NCBI GenBank assembly: GCA_015143295.1
Contig: CM026557.1
Coordinates: forward strand, 22,601,760 to 22,665,759
Length of the DNA stretch: 64,000 nt
Direction of reading: 5' to 3'
Source of the DNA: Tetracentron sinense
Taxonomy: Eukaryota > Streptophyta > Magnoliopsida > Trochodendrales > Trochodendraceae
Shown: positions 17,427-29,972 of the stretch, piece by piece
How positions within the stretch are numbered: position 1 is the first letter of the stretch
How the letters are laid out: each line of letters begins with the position of its first letter
Position numbers and translations under genes: made by a program
Notes under the pieces: model-generated
Databases searched by the model: none
Told to the model about the DNA's origin: nothing
What the model saw: only the letters and a program-made list of their open reading frames with translations

Positions 17427-20040
17427 GTAAATGAAAGGTGTCATGTTAGGGAATGAGTATAAGTTTACACCTATAATCACGTTTCCTTTTATAACTGTTG
17501 TCTAAAATCTTGTCAAATAATTCAAGCGTTCTCAAACACGATTTTTAATGGATTCCATTATCATTTCCGTAAAAACAATGATTGTACTAGAAAATACAAT
17601 TGTGATTAATAAGCATATTTGTAGTAGTGATTTGTTTTATGAAAAAATAATTGTTATCTAATGGTTGAGGTTTAGTTTTCAATTAGTGAAAAAAAAAGTA
17701 GAGGAAGAACTAGTTGTCTTCTTTATTATAAATGATTAGTGAAGACATGGTCAATCATCTTTCTCCGTAGACATAGCAACATTGGGTGATCCATGTATTG
17801 ATGTGTTTAGTTGTCTTTAAATTAAATTTGTTTACTTATTTTTAAAACAATGATCTCTTAAGAGAGTTAAACTATTACAGCCGACCTTGAATATTTTAAA
17901 ATGAAAAGCGAATTTCGATCCTAAGTCATTGAATATTTTAAAATAAGACTATTTTGTTAAATGCCACTTATAATGGAAGAAGCTAGCCCCACATTTGGTT
18001 ATTTAATATTGGCTCATTCAATAGATATGGGTATCAACCATGGTGGATGGAGAATTGTAGCACTAGGGTCAAATTCAATGCACTGACATCTTTTTTTTAT
18101 ATATGTAAAGGGAACACTAAATATGCGCACACACAATCAAACCTAAGGTAACCATTAAGGTGGCATAAGAGCATATGAGTAAACTCACGCAATAACTCTA
18201 ATAGGGTTCAACTAATGGAGGAGTCATGGACCCTTATACACCTTTGTGAAGTATAATACCCAGTCAATGCGGGAATGCACCATAACCGTGCAAAAAGGGT
18301 TTTTGCTAATCTAATCTGTATTACTGTGTAATACATATTTGAGTTTCATATGAAAGAGTGTATGACGCTTAGGCCCTCGCTTCGTTTTCTCAAATGGGAA
18401 ATGGCTACAAGTAACAATCTCAAATGGGAAATGGGTACACGAAACCAACTCTTGTGGGGTTGCTTTGCTTTAGAGTTAGCGGTTAAGCGAGGAAAGACAT
18501 GTTCCGAATCTAGGTTTACTGTAGAGCTACAACCTCTTGGATTGAAGTGAATATGTCCTGAATTATTAACGTGATCGTAGTCATTAGGTCACCCCACGGG
18601 TTAACTAGTTTCCATTGGCTAGTATCAGGCCAATGTGGTGGGAGGAAACCCACTATAAGGGCTTGTCAACCGTCACATTATCAAGGAATAAAACCTCAAA
18701 CACCCCTACTTAGGAGATATTCACACTGCCACGACACAAGCCAGCTAGTGTATAGTTGGGTTTTATCAACATATCTAAATTTGGGTTGGCTTTGGGTTAG
18801 GCTTTTACCACCTTATTTATTTATAAATTATTATATATATTTTAGATGCATACCAAGTATTACTATAACCTATCATTATATGATTTAATGACACATGATA
18901 AGTATTTGGGCCCAAAAAAGTTCAATGTAAAAATCTACTTGAGTTTAAGGTTGACTCAAGCAGAGACACCATGCGATGCATGAGTAATAATTTAAAAATA
19001 TCTAAAATTGAATAATATTATTTATTTATTTAAACATAAAGTAATATATTTTAAAAAAATTTAATTATATACATTTTTTTATTATTTGTATTAATTAATT
19101 GATTTTATAATAATAATTTATTAATATTTTAATAATATTTAACGAAAAATCATTAATTTCTTAATATTAAACTTAAATTAATACACCCAAAAGTTAGAGA
19201 ATAAGAGAGGACTCTACCGGAGATAAAGGGGGGTCTAAGATAAGATAGTGAGTCTCAAACCTATTTGTAAGAGTTGAATTAAAAAAAGATTCTACAATAA
19301 TAAAGATAGAGATGACTCTAGAATAAGATAATGCGTCCTAAACCTGAATGATAGAGATTAAAGAAAGTTTAGAAAATAAAGAAAGAGAAGTTTGGAAAAC
19401 TTATGAGTATATAAGAGAGAATGCATGGATCAATGGGGTTCAACTTTAGCTTCACAAATCACAAATGGATTTCTCGGATTGCCTATCACTTTTTTTTTAT
19501 ATATATTTCAAAAGGAGTTGATGTACCCAAAAGTCTCCACATCCTTCTCCAAACGTCATCGATTTTGTCTCTCACTATTTGTTTGTCTTAAATCTTATCT
19601 TAAATAGAAGAAGTCTTCACATCCTTCTAACCCAAACGCCAATAAATGTCCCAATAAAGAAGCATTTATGATCCGCCCACTTCATTCATCGTCATTGTCT
19701 CTATCACGGCCAGAACTTTGACCAGTTTATTAAATAAAATATTAGAACAAATTTTTATGAGACGATTTTTGGGGCCTAGGGCCAGCCCTAGTCCGCATAA
19801 AATAAAGTAGATGGCATAAAATTTCAAGGTAGAAACTCCAAACCTTTTTCCCATCTCCATCCAAACCATTCCAATCCATGACCATCATTGGTTGAACCAA
19901 AACGGAAAAGGCAACGGATTTTTTCTGTTGCTGTTGGAGTATTACACTGGGGCATCATTCTTTACATGATGTGTGTTATGACATTCAATGGGGAAGTGAT
20001 AGCATGTATTTCACATTTCGTTGGGGGATACACATAAGGG
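17427..20040. other. Intergenic, mostly featureless
   Basis: There is no recognisable gene. Near 18110-18200 a roughly 70-bp stretch (ACACACAATCAAACCTAAGG and following) resembles 31440-31510, so it is probably repeat-derived. At 18968-19308 a GCATCGCATGG motif and a TCTTTATTATTG motif on the minus strand could be the two ends of a decayed Helitron, but this is weak. Confidence 0.4.
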
Positions 20041-20428
20041 CGGAGTTAGGTGGGAGTCTTTGGTAGCACGTGCCCATACTAGGGGCGGAGTCAGGATTCT
20101 CTTATAGGGGGGATAACAATGGGGGTTCGGGGGCGTAGCCCTCGATTTTTTTTTTTTGGCCAAGTTCATGGGACATCGCCTCTGTTTGTGTCCATTTTGT
20201 AAAGAAAATCTTTGTTTTCTCTAAAATTCAGGGAGGCTAGAGCTCCCCATCCTCCAGCTCCGCCCCTTTCCCAGGCTACACCCTTATTATTGCTATTGTA
20301 AAAAAAAAAATTTCAAAATTTCAAGGGGGGGTGAAGATTTCCTGGGCCCCATGTGGCTCCGCCCGTGGCCCCCACTAAACTTTTAAACTATTTTTTTTAA
20401 ACTTCACAACCAATTGTGATTGAATTTA

Positions 20429-20693
20429 GGGAGAGTTCAATTACACCCATAGGCAAACACGTGTTCCTTTTAACCCAAATCAACCGTGGTTGAGACTCAT
20501 TAATCCTTGGGGTTCAATAATAAATGTTCAAAGAATATTAATTCTAAGGGTTAAATTTTTTTAACCATAGTTAATTTTTTTTTCTAAAAACGAAGGTTAT
20601 ATTTTTGAACCCCAATGGTTAGTAAATCTTAACCACTATTGATTTGGGTTAAAAGGGACACATGTTGGCCTGTCGATGCGATTGAACTCTCCC
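20429..20693. repeat. Foldback MITE, GGGAGAGTTCAAT family, copy 1
   Basis: Inverted arms of about 90 bp start GGGAGAGTTCAATTACACCC and end with the complement GATTGAACTCTCCC. They contain CCTTTTAACCCAAATCAA and TTCAATAAT/AACCTTCG blocks. TA lies on both sides. The element is non-coding. Relatives are at 40153-40452, 20802-20990, 21540-21775 and 38500-38690. Confidence 0.65.
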
Positions 20694-20801
20694 TAAACTC
20701 AATCGCAATTCGCTGTGATTCTATCTCTAGGAATGGGGCAAGGGACCCTAAACTTTGAAAAAAAAATATTTTTTAGTTGGGATCATATTCAATCGAGATT
20801 G

Positions 20802-20990
20802 AACTCCCCCGAGTTCAATCACACCCACAGGTCACCACGTATCTCTTTTAACCCCTTAACTATGGTTAAGGTTCACTAACCCTTAGGGTATAACAATCTA
20901 GCCTTTCTTTTAGAAAAAAATAATAATCCTAAGGGTTAAACTTTCTTAACTAGAGTTAAAAGGGGGTTATGTGACTGCAATACAGCCCGA
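20802..20990. repeat. Foldback MITE, GGGAGAGTTCAAT family, partial copy
   Basis: GAGTTCAATCACACCCACAG is followed by CACGTATCTCTTTTAACCCC, GGTTAAGGTTCACTAACCC and a short right arm with AACTAGAGTTAAAAGG. The order matches the left arm of the family; the right arm is shortened. Confidence 0.45.
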
Positions 20991-21539
20991 ATTCAATCAC
21001 AATTGGATAGGATTCGGACTCATAATTTTTATACTAACTTGTTTAAGTATTTAATTGGGCATAATCATGCAATAAGGGGGGCAATTGTATCTATCAAACG
21101 TTATACTATATTATTTAATATGACATTGCTATGGGGCAAAAAAAAAGGTCCAAGAACTTAGTTTTTCAAAAAAAAATGGGGGCGTAGCCCTCCAATCCCA
21201 CATCTCCTAGACCCAAAATTTTTGAGGAGTGCTATCCCAGTCGCATTTACTCCAAATGTTTTCACAAACGCAAGGTAAGCCATATCACGTGGACATGTTT
21301 GATTTTTTAATACATTAAAAAATTAAAAAAAAAGGAAATTTGTGACATTTGTAGCCACCAAGTTGCGTTTGTAGAAGAGTTGCGACTGGGGCTAGCAAAA
21401 TCCAAAATTTTTTGGACCCGCCTAATCTTTCTCCACAACATCCATTCATAATTACTACTATTTTCAATCAAACATGGGTTTCTATTACTAGAAAATCCTG
21501 GCTCTGCCCTTAGGTATGGGCACATCTCCCAAGCTCGCC

Positions 21540-21778
21540 ACATGTCTTCTTTGACATCTATTAACCGTAGTTAAGATTCACTCATCCCTAAGGTTAAATA
21601 ATATAGCATTGGTTATTAGAAAAAATATTTTAAAAAATTAACTACATGAGTAAGTAAATCATATGCAATGTTAATTTTTTAAAATATTTTTTTTATAAAA
21701 ACTAAGGTAAAATTATTTAATCCTATAAATGAGTGTATTTTAACCATATTTAATAAATATTAAAGAGGACATGTGACG
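21540..21778. repeat. Foldback element related to the GGGAGAGTTCAAT family
   Basis: ACATGTCTTCTTTGACATCT and ACCGTAGTTAAGATTCACTC on the left face TGAGTGTATTTTAACCATAT and AAAGAGGACATGTGAC on the right, around a poly-A/T core. It is about 240 bp and non-coding. Confidence 0.5.
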
Positions 21779-22194
21779 AGCTTGGAAAGTGTGCGTGTAC
21801 CACCCAACAAAACATACAAGGCATACTATAATTTTCTTGGAAAGAGCCATGCTTGAGTGTAATGCTGGGCATCTGATTTCTCATTTTGTTCAGGCATTGT
21901 AAAGGGAAATGATCTCTATAACAATTCCAAATACGTGACTTGAATTAACTTGGCTAAATAGACGCCCGGTTGCTCCAGTAGTAGGGTGTAGCCTCTCATC
22001 TATTCCCACCAGGTGACCACTTGCAAGAGCTCCACTCTCCACGGCTAACCATTAATTGATGTTAGGTGTGTATGTTTGGGTGTGGTGAGTATAAACAGTG
22101 TGTCTATTGTGTTAATCAAAACTAATAATAATAATAATCTTCTTTTTTTTCCTCGGAGTTATCATGGACGTACATTAATAATCTTGAATCGACT

Positions 22195-22310
22195 AGGCTA
22201 TTAGGGGTTAGTATTGGGCAGGGAGCTCTTGCAACTCATACCCAAGAGATTCGATCCCCTAACCCTCCCACATGGAGGCCACACCCCCAACCATTGGCGC
22301 AAGAGGGCGG
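22195..22310 (-). repeat. Possible SINE fragment (pol III box B-like)
   Basis: On the minus strand, GGGATCGAATCTCTTGGGTA matches the GGTTCGAATC style of a tRNA-derived box B, followed by GAGTTGCAAGAGCTCCCTGC. A plus-strand stretch at about 21965-22040 (GGTTGCTCCAGTAGTAGGG ... TTGCAAGAGCTCC) shares part of this text. No tail or target duplication was found. Confidence 0.3.
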
Positions 22311-22646
22311 GGTGTAATAAAAATGTCTTCTAAATAAATGAAAATCAATAATATGTTGGTGGTTAGGGTTGGTGCCCACACCTTTCTGCTTTTGTAAGCG
22401 GTAGTGTGTACACTGTATACCCGATGTGAATGGTCGGTCGGTCCGGTTTTAAATGTTAAACTCTCAACCCACTAACCAATGAACAAATGCTGTGCAAAGC
22501 TCTCTTACCCACTAACCAATAAAACAAATATCAATATAATTAATTGGAGTTGCGGCGGTCTAACCGTATTTGCGATTAAAAAAAATACAAAATTTGTCGG
22601 TGCCCAAAATCCAAACATATGCTGCCCGGAGCCAAATCATCTCCTG

Positions 22647-22971
22647 CAAATCCGGTTATCACCCCTAGAGGTCACCACGTGTCTCCTTTGACACCCCTTA
22701 ACCGTGGGTAAGGTTCACCTACCCCTAGGGTTCACCCACCTATTTTTGGTTTTTTTTAATTTAATTTTAATTTTTTTTTAAATTAAAAAACTGTTTTTAA
22801 TATTAAAAAAACTCTAAAAACAGTTTTTTAATTTTAAAAAAAGAATTAATATTAAAAAATAAAATAAACCAAAAATAGGTGAGTGAACCCTAGGGGTGGG
22901 TGAACCTTACCCATGGTTAAGGGGTGTCAAAGGAGGCACATGGCGACCTCTAGGGGTGATAACCGGATTTG
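22647..22971. repeat. Long near-palindrome (foldback element), 325 bp
   Basis: The left arm begins CAAATCCGGTTATCACCCCT and runs through GGTTCACCCACCTATTTTTG. The right arm is its complement, ending GGTGATAACCGGATTTG. Each arm is about 110-120 bp with few mismatches, around an AT-only centre. A further 19 bases of the terminal motif follow directly at 22972. Such a structure would form a strong hairpin. Confidence 0.75.
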
Positions 22972-23680
22972 TCAAATCCGGTTATCACCGTAGACGATTT
23001 GACTCCTATGGTGCCACATTAGTAACCACTCTTGTGATGCAACACCACAACAGTCGACGGCAAATACTTTTATGACGTGGTGTCTTGTGACTGGTTGTTT
23101 TGGGCTTACCTATAGATGGTCATTGGTAGTATACAACTCCTTTGAGTTGTTTGTGTAGATTATTTCAATTTAAAATTTCAATGATTATGGAATTTCCTGA
23201 TGGTTAAATATTAAACGATTAGATGGTTCTATGTTACTTGCAATGTTGCTAGTTACAGTTAGGGTTATCAATGGATTGAATTATAATTTCGATACTATTC
23301 AAATTCGATCCGGCTAGAGTGCATATTCATCTGATTGTAGACCGATAACCTTGGTTTCTAGAAGAAAAGAATAAAAGTTGTTAACTAGAGTAAAATGATT
23401 TTTGTGTTGTAATCGACTCTTAAGAGTTTGGTTATAGCCGTAGAGGACTAATCATGGGGTAGCTGTCTCATGGAATTTTCAAACAAAAAAAAATGTTTTA
23501 ACTATTTTGTTTAATTACCATCCAAAAAATATTATTTTGTTTAATTATTTAATAGGGTATAGTCATTGGACAAAGGGACAACTGGTCCTTAAACTTTTCA
23601 AAAAATATTTATATTATAATATTTAATAGGGCATAGCCATAGCCTAAACTTTTCAAAAAAAAATTATATTATAATTTTTA

Positions 23681-23882
23681 ATAGGGCATAGCCATAGGGC
23701 AATGACCCAAGAAACAATACCTATAGGATATGTATAAAATGTATGGATGAAATGGCCTACGAACTTAGCCGTCAAATTTAATAGGGCAAAACCATAGGGC
23801 AATGATCCAACAAACAATACCTATAGGATATGAACAAAATGTATAGATGAAATGTCCCACGAATTTAACCGTCCAATTTCCT
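23681..23882. repeat. 101-bp tandem duplication
   Basis: ATAGGGCATAGCCATAGGGC at 23681 and its variant at 23782 begin two roughly 101-bp units. Both contain ACAATACCTATAGGATATG and AAATGTATGGATGAAATG. A shorter relative of the first part appears at about 23552-23680. Confidence 0.7.
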
Positions 23883-24021
23883 ATTCCTTAAACCAAATGT
23901 GCCTCCCCTACACCAAATTCCTAGCTCCGCCCCTGGATCCAATGAATATGCTTGCATGTATGTATGTGTACATATAAAAAATTAATATTTTTGAATACAT
24001 AAAGGGGAAAGATACTAATGA

Positions 24022-24376
24022 ACCATGCACATTAAATTTTTTAATGAGCAGTCCCTCTAGAAAGAAGACATGTGACAATCTTTGTTTAAATTCAATGGTT
24101 GGATGTTGAGGTGAGTCTATTGAGAGACACGTGTCAAAAAAATAGTCTACTCAGACATATTTAGACCATTTGATTAGACCCTACTTATTACCATTAATCC
24201 CCTAGGGTTAACTAGACCCTATCTAAGTTATAGAGATAGCTAATCTTCCCATCATCAATCGAATAATCTATAAATGTTTGATCGAATTGATTTTTTGCTA
24301 CATGTCTCTTGGTAAAGATCAATCCACCATGTGTCATGTTATTAGGGACCGATCATTAAAGGGTTTAATGAGCATG
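24022..24376. repeat. Foldback MITE, GCTCATTAAAGG family, copy 2
   Basis: ATTTTTTAATGAGCAG on the left and GATCATTAAAGGGTTTAATG on the right are inverted. The inside matches the copy at 2264-2600 in reverse orientation (the shared block reads CCCTAGGGTTAACTAGACCC here). Its right end abuts the 3' poly-A of the L1 element. Confidence 0.55.
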
Positions 24377-24617
24377 AATTTTTTTTTATTTTTTTTTGTT
24401 GATGAGAAATTAAATACAAAGGCAGATTGATAGATAAACCATACAAACAAGAAACCAAACGCGAAAGCAACAACAGTATCTTAGGGGGTTCCCGAATCAA
24501 AGGGGAAATCACCCTGGGTCTAAATGATGCAGTGGGTGGAGAAAGGACAACTCCCATCCTGGGTAAGGATGCTCGGAGCGATTGCCTCGCTAGGCGATGG
24601 GCTTCACCATTGCCTTC

Positions 24618-24884
24618 CTAGTGCACGTGAGTGGTTTTACTATCTTGAAAAACCAATAGTAAGAGCTGAACATCCTTCATAACAGCAAGCGTATCAGAAG
24701 GAATAGATGATTTTGTGCCTTGAAGGAACTGGATCAATAAAAGCGAATCAGATTCCAACCAAATTTTGGTCCAACCTTTTTCTTTAGCCAAAGCAGCACC
24801 TGGGCGCAGAGCTATGGCCTTACCAACAACGGCATTACTTTCATGGATTAGCCTCATAGAGGTTGTGATCGTATTACCCAGCAA
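24618..24884 (-). pseudogene. L1 C-terminal RNase H-like domain
   Basis: The domain reads AVVGKAIALRPGAALAKEKG, then WTKIWLESDSLLLIQFLQG, the characteristic RVT_3 pattern with the Glu-Ser-Asp motif. It lies upstream of the LINE 3' untranslated region and poly-A. It is related to the fragments at 3560 and 4365. Confidence 0.65.
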
Positions 24885-26363
24885 TCTTTAGCAATATATA
24901 GCAGCAGCACACGCTTGAAGTTCATCTCATTTGTTGCCCCATCGCAATTCTTTCATCCAACCTAAAGTAGGAGGAGACCAAGAGGTGGGATCACCATGAT
25001 AAGTTTGGGGAGTGGGGGGAGGGTTTTCGAGGGCATAGGTTGAGGCGATATAAGAAGCCCAGGATGTGGCTTTATGGATGAAATTCTAGGATTAGCTTTT
25101 TTCTTATTGAAAATAATGTCATTACGAGCAAGCCAGATGTACCAAAGGATCGAGATAATAAGGATTTTAGGATCTTGGTCATTCTTATTGATGCAAGGAT
25201 CATTTAGGATTCTGAGGAAGGAAGGGGTATGAGTTAGATCAATCTAAAGAGATAGGGGCAGCCAAACTAGACCGCCCTTGACATGGGGCACTCTAGTAAG
25301 AGGTGATACATGCTTCCAGGAGCTGAATTGCAGAAAGAATAGGAGGGGTCAGATAGAATTTTCTTCTTGACTAGGTTGACATTAATTGCAAGGGCATCCC
25401 GGGCGCCTCTCCAAATAAAATTCAAGACGTTGGGCAGGGCTTGGATAGACCAAATTTTTTTCTATATTGGGAGATAAGTCATAGACGACAAAGGGCTCTC
25501 TTCTTTCCGACTTCGTGAGGGCGGGGAAAGTATGAGATGGTAGGCAGACTTTACACTGAATCGTCCAGTCAAAGTAGGGTGCCAAATATGGGTTTCTTCC
25601 ACTCCAAAAGAACTGATTTGGATCTTGAGGATTTCCTCCACTTTCTAAGGTGGTAAAGTTAGCTTCTAGTTTGCTTCTGTTCCAATACCCAGATTAGCTA
25701 TCAATAAAATCTGTCACTTTAACAATGGTGCATCCTTCTGGTTTTGGAGAGATAGATTTGAAGCCATGAAGAGTCGGGATACACAGGTCTTTCCATCGAT
25801 TAACACGGTCTCCAGATCCTATTTTCCATCTTAGACCTCTCTCTAGAGCCACTTTGCAAACAAGGATGTTGCGCCAAGCCCAAGAGGGCTGGTAGCCAAT
25901 TCTAGCATTATGGAAATCATACTTGGGGAAGTACAGGCTCTTAGCTACTTGGCTCCAAAGGGAATCAGGAGAGTTGGTGAGTCTCTAAGCTTGTTTTACA
26001 AGAAGAGTTTGGTTAAACCTCTCTAAATCTCTAAAACCCACTCTGCCATGACTTTTAGCATGACACAGGTTTTTCCACCCTATCTAATGAATCTTTTTTT
26101 CCTCAATTTTTTGGCCCCAGCAAAATTTGGAAATGGCTTATTCAATCTCTTTGAACAGTTGTTGGGGAAGTTTGAAACAACTCATTCTGTAGGCCAAAAT
26201 TGCTTGAGCAATTGTCTTGATGAAAACTTTTCTACCCGCTTGAGATAGAAGAGAGGCTTTCCAGCCTTGTAAACGTGCTAGAACTTTCTCTTTGATATGA
26301 TAGAAACCTTGCATTTTAGAGCAACCAATAATGGATCAAATCCCGAGATAAAAGCTAGGAGAT

Positions 26364-27376
26364 TCAACTTTCTTGATGTGGAGGATTCGGGATAGGATCT
26401 TCTGAAATTTGAAGGAGGGTGTTGGAGTTGAACATAGTGCTTGATTTTGAGAGGTTAGCTCTTTGACTCGAGGCTTCTTCGTAGAGTTGAAGAATATTCC
26501 TTAGGTTAGTTGCATTGTCCATGGTAACTTTGAGGAAAAATAGGCAGTCATCTGCAAAAAAACAGGTGAGAGAGCATAGGGCAGCTTTGAGCAAGTTTGA
26601 TTCCCTTCAAGACATTAGTGGAGATGGCATTTTCTAGATTATGAGTAAGAGCTTCAACACAAATAATAAAAATGTAGGGGGACGAAGGGTCTCCTTGTCT
26701 AATTCCCCTAGAGGGATTGATCATACCTTTAGGTTCACCATTGATAATTACTGAGTAATGAGCTGTGAATATACATTGCATTATAAGCTTCACCCATTGA
26801 GAACAAAATCCCATCCTTTCGAGGACCTTCTTGATAAAGATCCATTCAAGCTTGTCATGCGCTTTCTCCATGTCAATCTTGACGGCCATGTAAAAATCAA
26901 AACCCTTCTTCTTCATCTTCATGAAATGAGTAACCTCATGACCAATCAAGATGTTATCAAAAATTTGTCATCCCGGTACAAATGCGGATTGGGTTGGATC
27001 GATGATAGAAGGGAGAATCTCCTTCAGCCTGTGTCCTAGAACTTTTGAAGCTATCTTATAGCTAACATTACATAACGCAATGGGGCAAAATTGGTTCACC
27101 TTTTCTGGGTAGGGACTTTAGGGATTAGAGTTAAGTGAGTGTAATTAAGTTGGCGAAGCAAAAACCCACCATTGAGAAAGCTTAGAATGGTTGATACTAA
27201 GTCTTTCTCCACAATCACCCAATTCTGTTGTTAGAATATACACGGCATACCATCGGTTCCAGGGGCTTTCATTGGTCCCATTTGAGATAGAGCACATTTG
27301 ACATCATCCACTATAAAATTTCTTGTCAAAGAAGTGTGAGCGTGGATTTCCGTGACACTCACAAGGGTGGCGATGA
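26364..27376 (-). pseudogene. L1 reverse transcriptase region
   Basis: The reading contains QMGPMKAPGTDGMP, then LLRQLNYTHLTLIPKV, then a region with KIDMEKAHDKLEW and GIRQGDPSSPYIFIICVEAL, and finally the catalytic FADD motif (SLTCFFADDCLFFLK). These are the successive motifs of the plant L1 reverse transcriptase. Several in-frame stops and shifts (for example after MPCIF and before the QSAF-type motif) make it non-functional. The family copies L1 RNA by target-primed reverse transcription. Confidence 0.75.
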
Positions 27377-29972
27377 TGTATATACCGATATACCCTCACG
27401 GGTATGAAAGGTTATGTTTAAGAGTCACCACCTATTCATTCAGAAGGGATAAGTCCCCCGGGTTTGGATAAGGTCTTGGTCTACGAGTGAGATCAGGGTA
27501 AGGAGTTCAGTTAAGTCCGGGGAAAGTGTTAGGCACCCGAGGATTCTGTTTTACAATGGTTCCGTACTCCCCAGGTATAAGCCAATTAAAGTTAATCTTG
27601 TTCAAAATGTCGAAGTGTTTAAGTTAACACTAATCCAAGAAAGGAAAAGCTAACTGGGGCGAACCCAGGTTGAGTTGCCTACGTACTCACAGGGTGAGAT
27701 CAGACTGAGCGTAGTTTTGGCACGTGAGCTTGTGTCAAGACTGGGGGCATGTGTGTGTACACCAAGGGTGGCTAACATGGCTAGTCCGATAGACTAGGGT
27801 TTGATTGAGCAAGGAGGATCAAGTGCAAGGTACAAGCCCAGTAGGCTTAGGGATAGTCCGGTAGACTAGGATGGAGTTTGGCCAGAGTTAGGGTTGCTAA
27901 TCGGGGTTAGGCCAAACTAATCATGGTTAGGATTGCTAACCACAGTTAAGGGGAGGTGAGATTGAGCTCGGTAGGCTAAGGGGAGGCCATGCAGGCCGAA
28001 GACAAGTCCGGTAGACTTGATTTTTAGGCCCGGTAGGCCATAAACCGAAAGTAATAGTGGTTAGGGTTGCTAACCGGGATTAAGGGTGGTCTAACCGTGG
28101 TTAGGGTTGCTGACCAGGGTTTAGGAATGGGCCGAGGTCAGTTTTATGGTCCAAGTTGATTTTTAGGATTTTTTAATTATTTTTCCAAGATTTGTGGGGT
28201 TAAAGGATGCTTAACCGTGGTTAAATATTGACCGGAGGTGCATTTAACCACAATTAAGGGTATGGTCAAGTCCAAGGTGGGCCTAGGGGGCTAGGCAGGG
28301 CCTAAAGTGACATCTTACCAGACCTGGGCCCTTGCAAAAGCCCAGAATTGAAAATAAAATAATGTTGATAATAGGATTACCGACATTTAAGACTATATTT
28401 ACAACTGTGGTTTACACACAGTTAACTAGGGTTAGATGCTAACCTTGGATGCTCTGAAAGCATGGGGATGAAGAGGAGACTCCAGTGAGGATTCTGAGCC
28501 TAGTGTGGGCCCTAGGGGATGCTTGCAGTAGGCCCCACAAAGTGCTAAACCTGCTGTACTAGAAAACACATATTGGCAGTAGATGGTCTACCGCCAATAC
28601 CAAAATAGGCCAAAAATTAAATGGCGGTCGATCATCTACCACCACTTTGCACAGTGATGTTTTTTAAGGATTTTAACCATGGTTAAGGCCATGGGGCCAC
28701 CCTGGAAGGACCAAGGTGAGTCTAGGGAGACCTTAGGGATTTAAACTAGCCCTGGACATGGACCAGGGCCCACCTAAGTAGGCCAAACGAGGCTGCAACA
28801 GTGAATGCCAAGAATGGCGGTACTGAGTTTACAGTCATTCCTAGTTTTCTTTAAAACCGAGATTTCTGCCCATGAGGCTATGCACCAGTGATCCCAGGGG
28901 TTTCCTCATGAACTGAGGAACCCCCAGGGAGTCTAGTGATGGTCTTGAAGCTTAGGGGATTGGATATACCCGTAGGGGTTAACCACACCTATGATCAAGG
29001 TGGGTGAACACCCTGTGTTGGGCCTTTGAACAGCAAACAACAATAAATAAGCAAAAGATAACTCCCCTGGAGATGACCAGGAGTTCACATGAACGATAAA
29101 GCAAGAAAAAAAAAATGTGTGGGGAGTGCCCCTACCCTATACTCTGTTTTCTTTACCGTAGGGTGGAGGTCTGTGCACCAATGGTGTGCACTGGTGGTGT
29201 TGCAAGGACTAGACCAGGGGAGAGCTGGGAGCTCTTAGTTCTTGGGTGAAGCTTTTAGAAGCTTGAGACGGGTTTAGGATTTGATTTTTTCAGCAAGGGC
29301 TCACCTATGAAGGTCTTCGAATCGGTTTTCAGTTAAAGGGAGGCTGCTACTTATAGGCAAAGCTCAGAGGGACACCCTGGGGGTTTCAGAAAAGGCTAGG
29401 CAGGGTATTAGACCCTTTAGAGGTCGAGTGAGGGATTTGAGTTAAAGATGGAGTGTGCAGGGGGACGTGCAGACTGCGAATTGGGGAACTCCAACAATGG
29501 CGGTAGATGGTCTACCGCCATTGTCAAACCAGGCTAATTTGCAATTGGCGGTAGGACATCTACCGCCAATAAGAGATTTTGGTTTAATTGGGCATGCCCA
29601 TGCTCACACAGGTATGGGGGTTTAGGCTTAGGGTTTTTGGGCTTCTATGAGCCTAGGCCGAGGTTCAGGCCCTAGGGGCCATGGTTTTTTAGGGTTTAAG
29701 CCCTAAGGGCTCTAGGGTTTTGACTTAGGTTTTTTACTAGGGTTAAACTAGGGTTGAGTCCTAAGGTCTAACTAGGGTTTACCTATGGTTTAGCTAGGGT
29801 TTAACTGGGGTTTACCTAGGGTTAGGGTTTGGTATTAGGGTTTTTTTAGGGTTTGACTCAGGGTGGGACCTAAGACTAACTGGAGGCTTACCTAGGGTTT
29901 AGGGGATTTGGTAGGAGATTACCATGGTTAAAAGACCTTAACCATGGTTAGGCAGGGGTGTAAAATGATCAA
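27377..29972. mobile_element. LTR-type insertion (probable solo gypsy LTR), 2.6 kb
   Basis: The L1 coding text is continuous on both sides. CGATGA flanks the block at 27371-27376 and 29973-29978, a plausible short target duplication. It contains AGAGTCACCACCTATT and GGGAAAGTGTTAGGCACCCG, a pair of motifs I associate with Tat/Ogre-type gypsy LTRs. It also has many GGTTAGGGTTGCTAACC steps and hairpins GGCGGTAGATGGTCTACCGC. There is no gag-pol frame. The start TG and end AA are not a canonical TG-CA pair, so the boundaries are tentative. Confidence 0.55.
28570..29575. repeat. Dispersed GGCGGTAGATGGTCTACCGCC palindromes
   Basis: Near-perfect hairpins occur at about 28574-28604, 28621-28645, 29499-29520 and 29544-29566. 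Each pairs GGCGGTAGA with TCTACCGCC. They lie inside the LTR-type insertion; their role is unknown. Confidence 0.6.

Larger units (their letters stand above)
20040..21530. repeat. Composite region bounded by GTGCCCATACTAGGGGCGGAG inverted ends
   Basis: GTGCCCATACTAGGGGCGGA at about 20067 is mirrored by the sequence ending TTAGGTATGGGCAC near 21521; the right complement reads CTAAGGGCAGAGCCAGGATT. The interior contains GGGGGCGTAGCCCTC blocks and at least two foldbacks (20429-20693 and about 20802-20990). This is consistent with one DNA element about 1.5 kb long that received further insertions. Confidence 0.4.
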
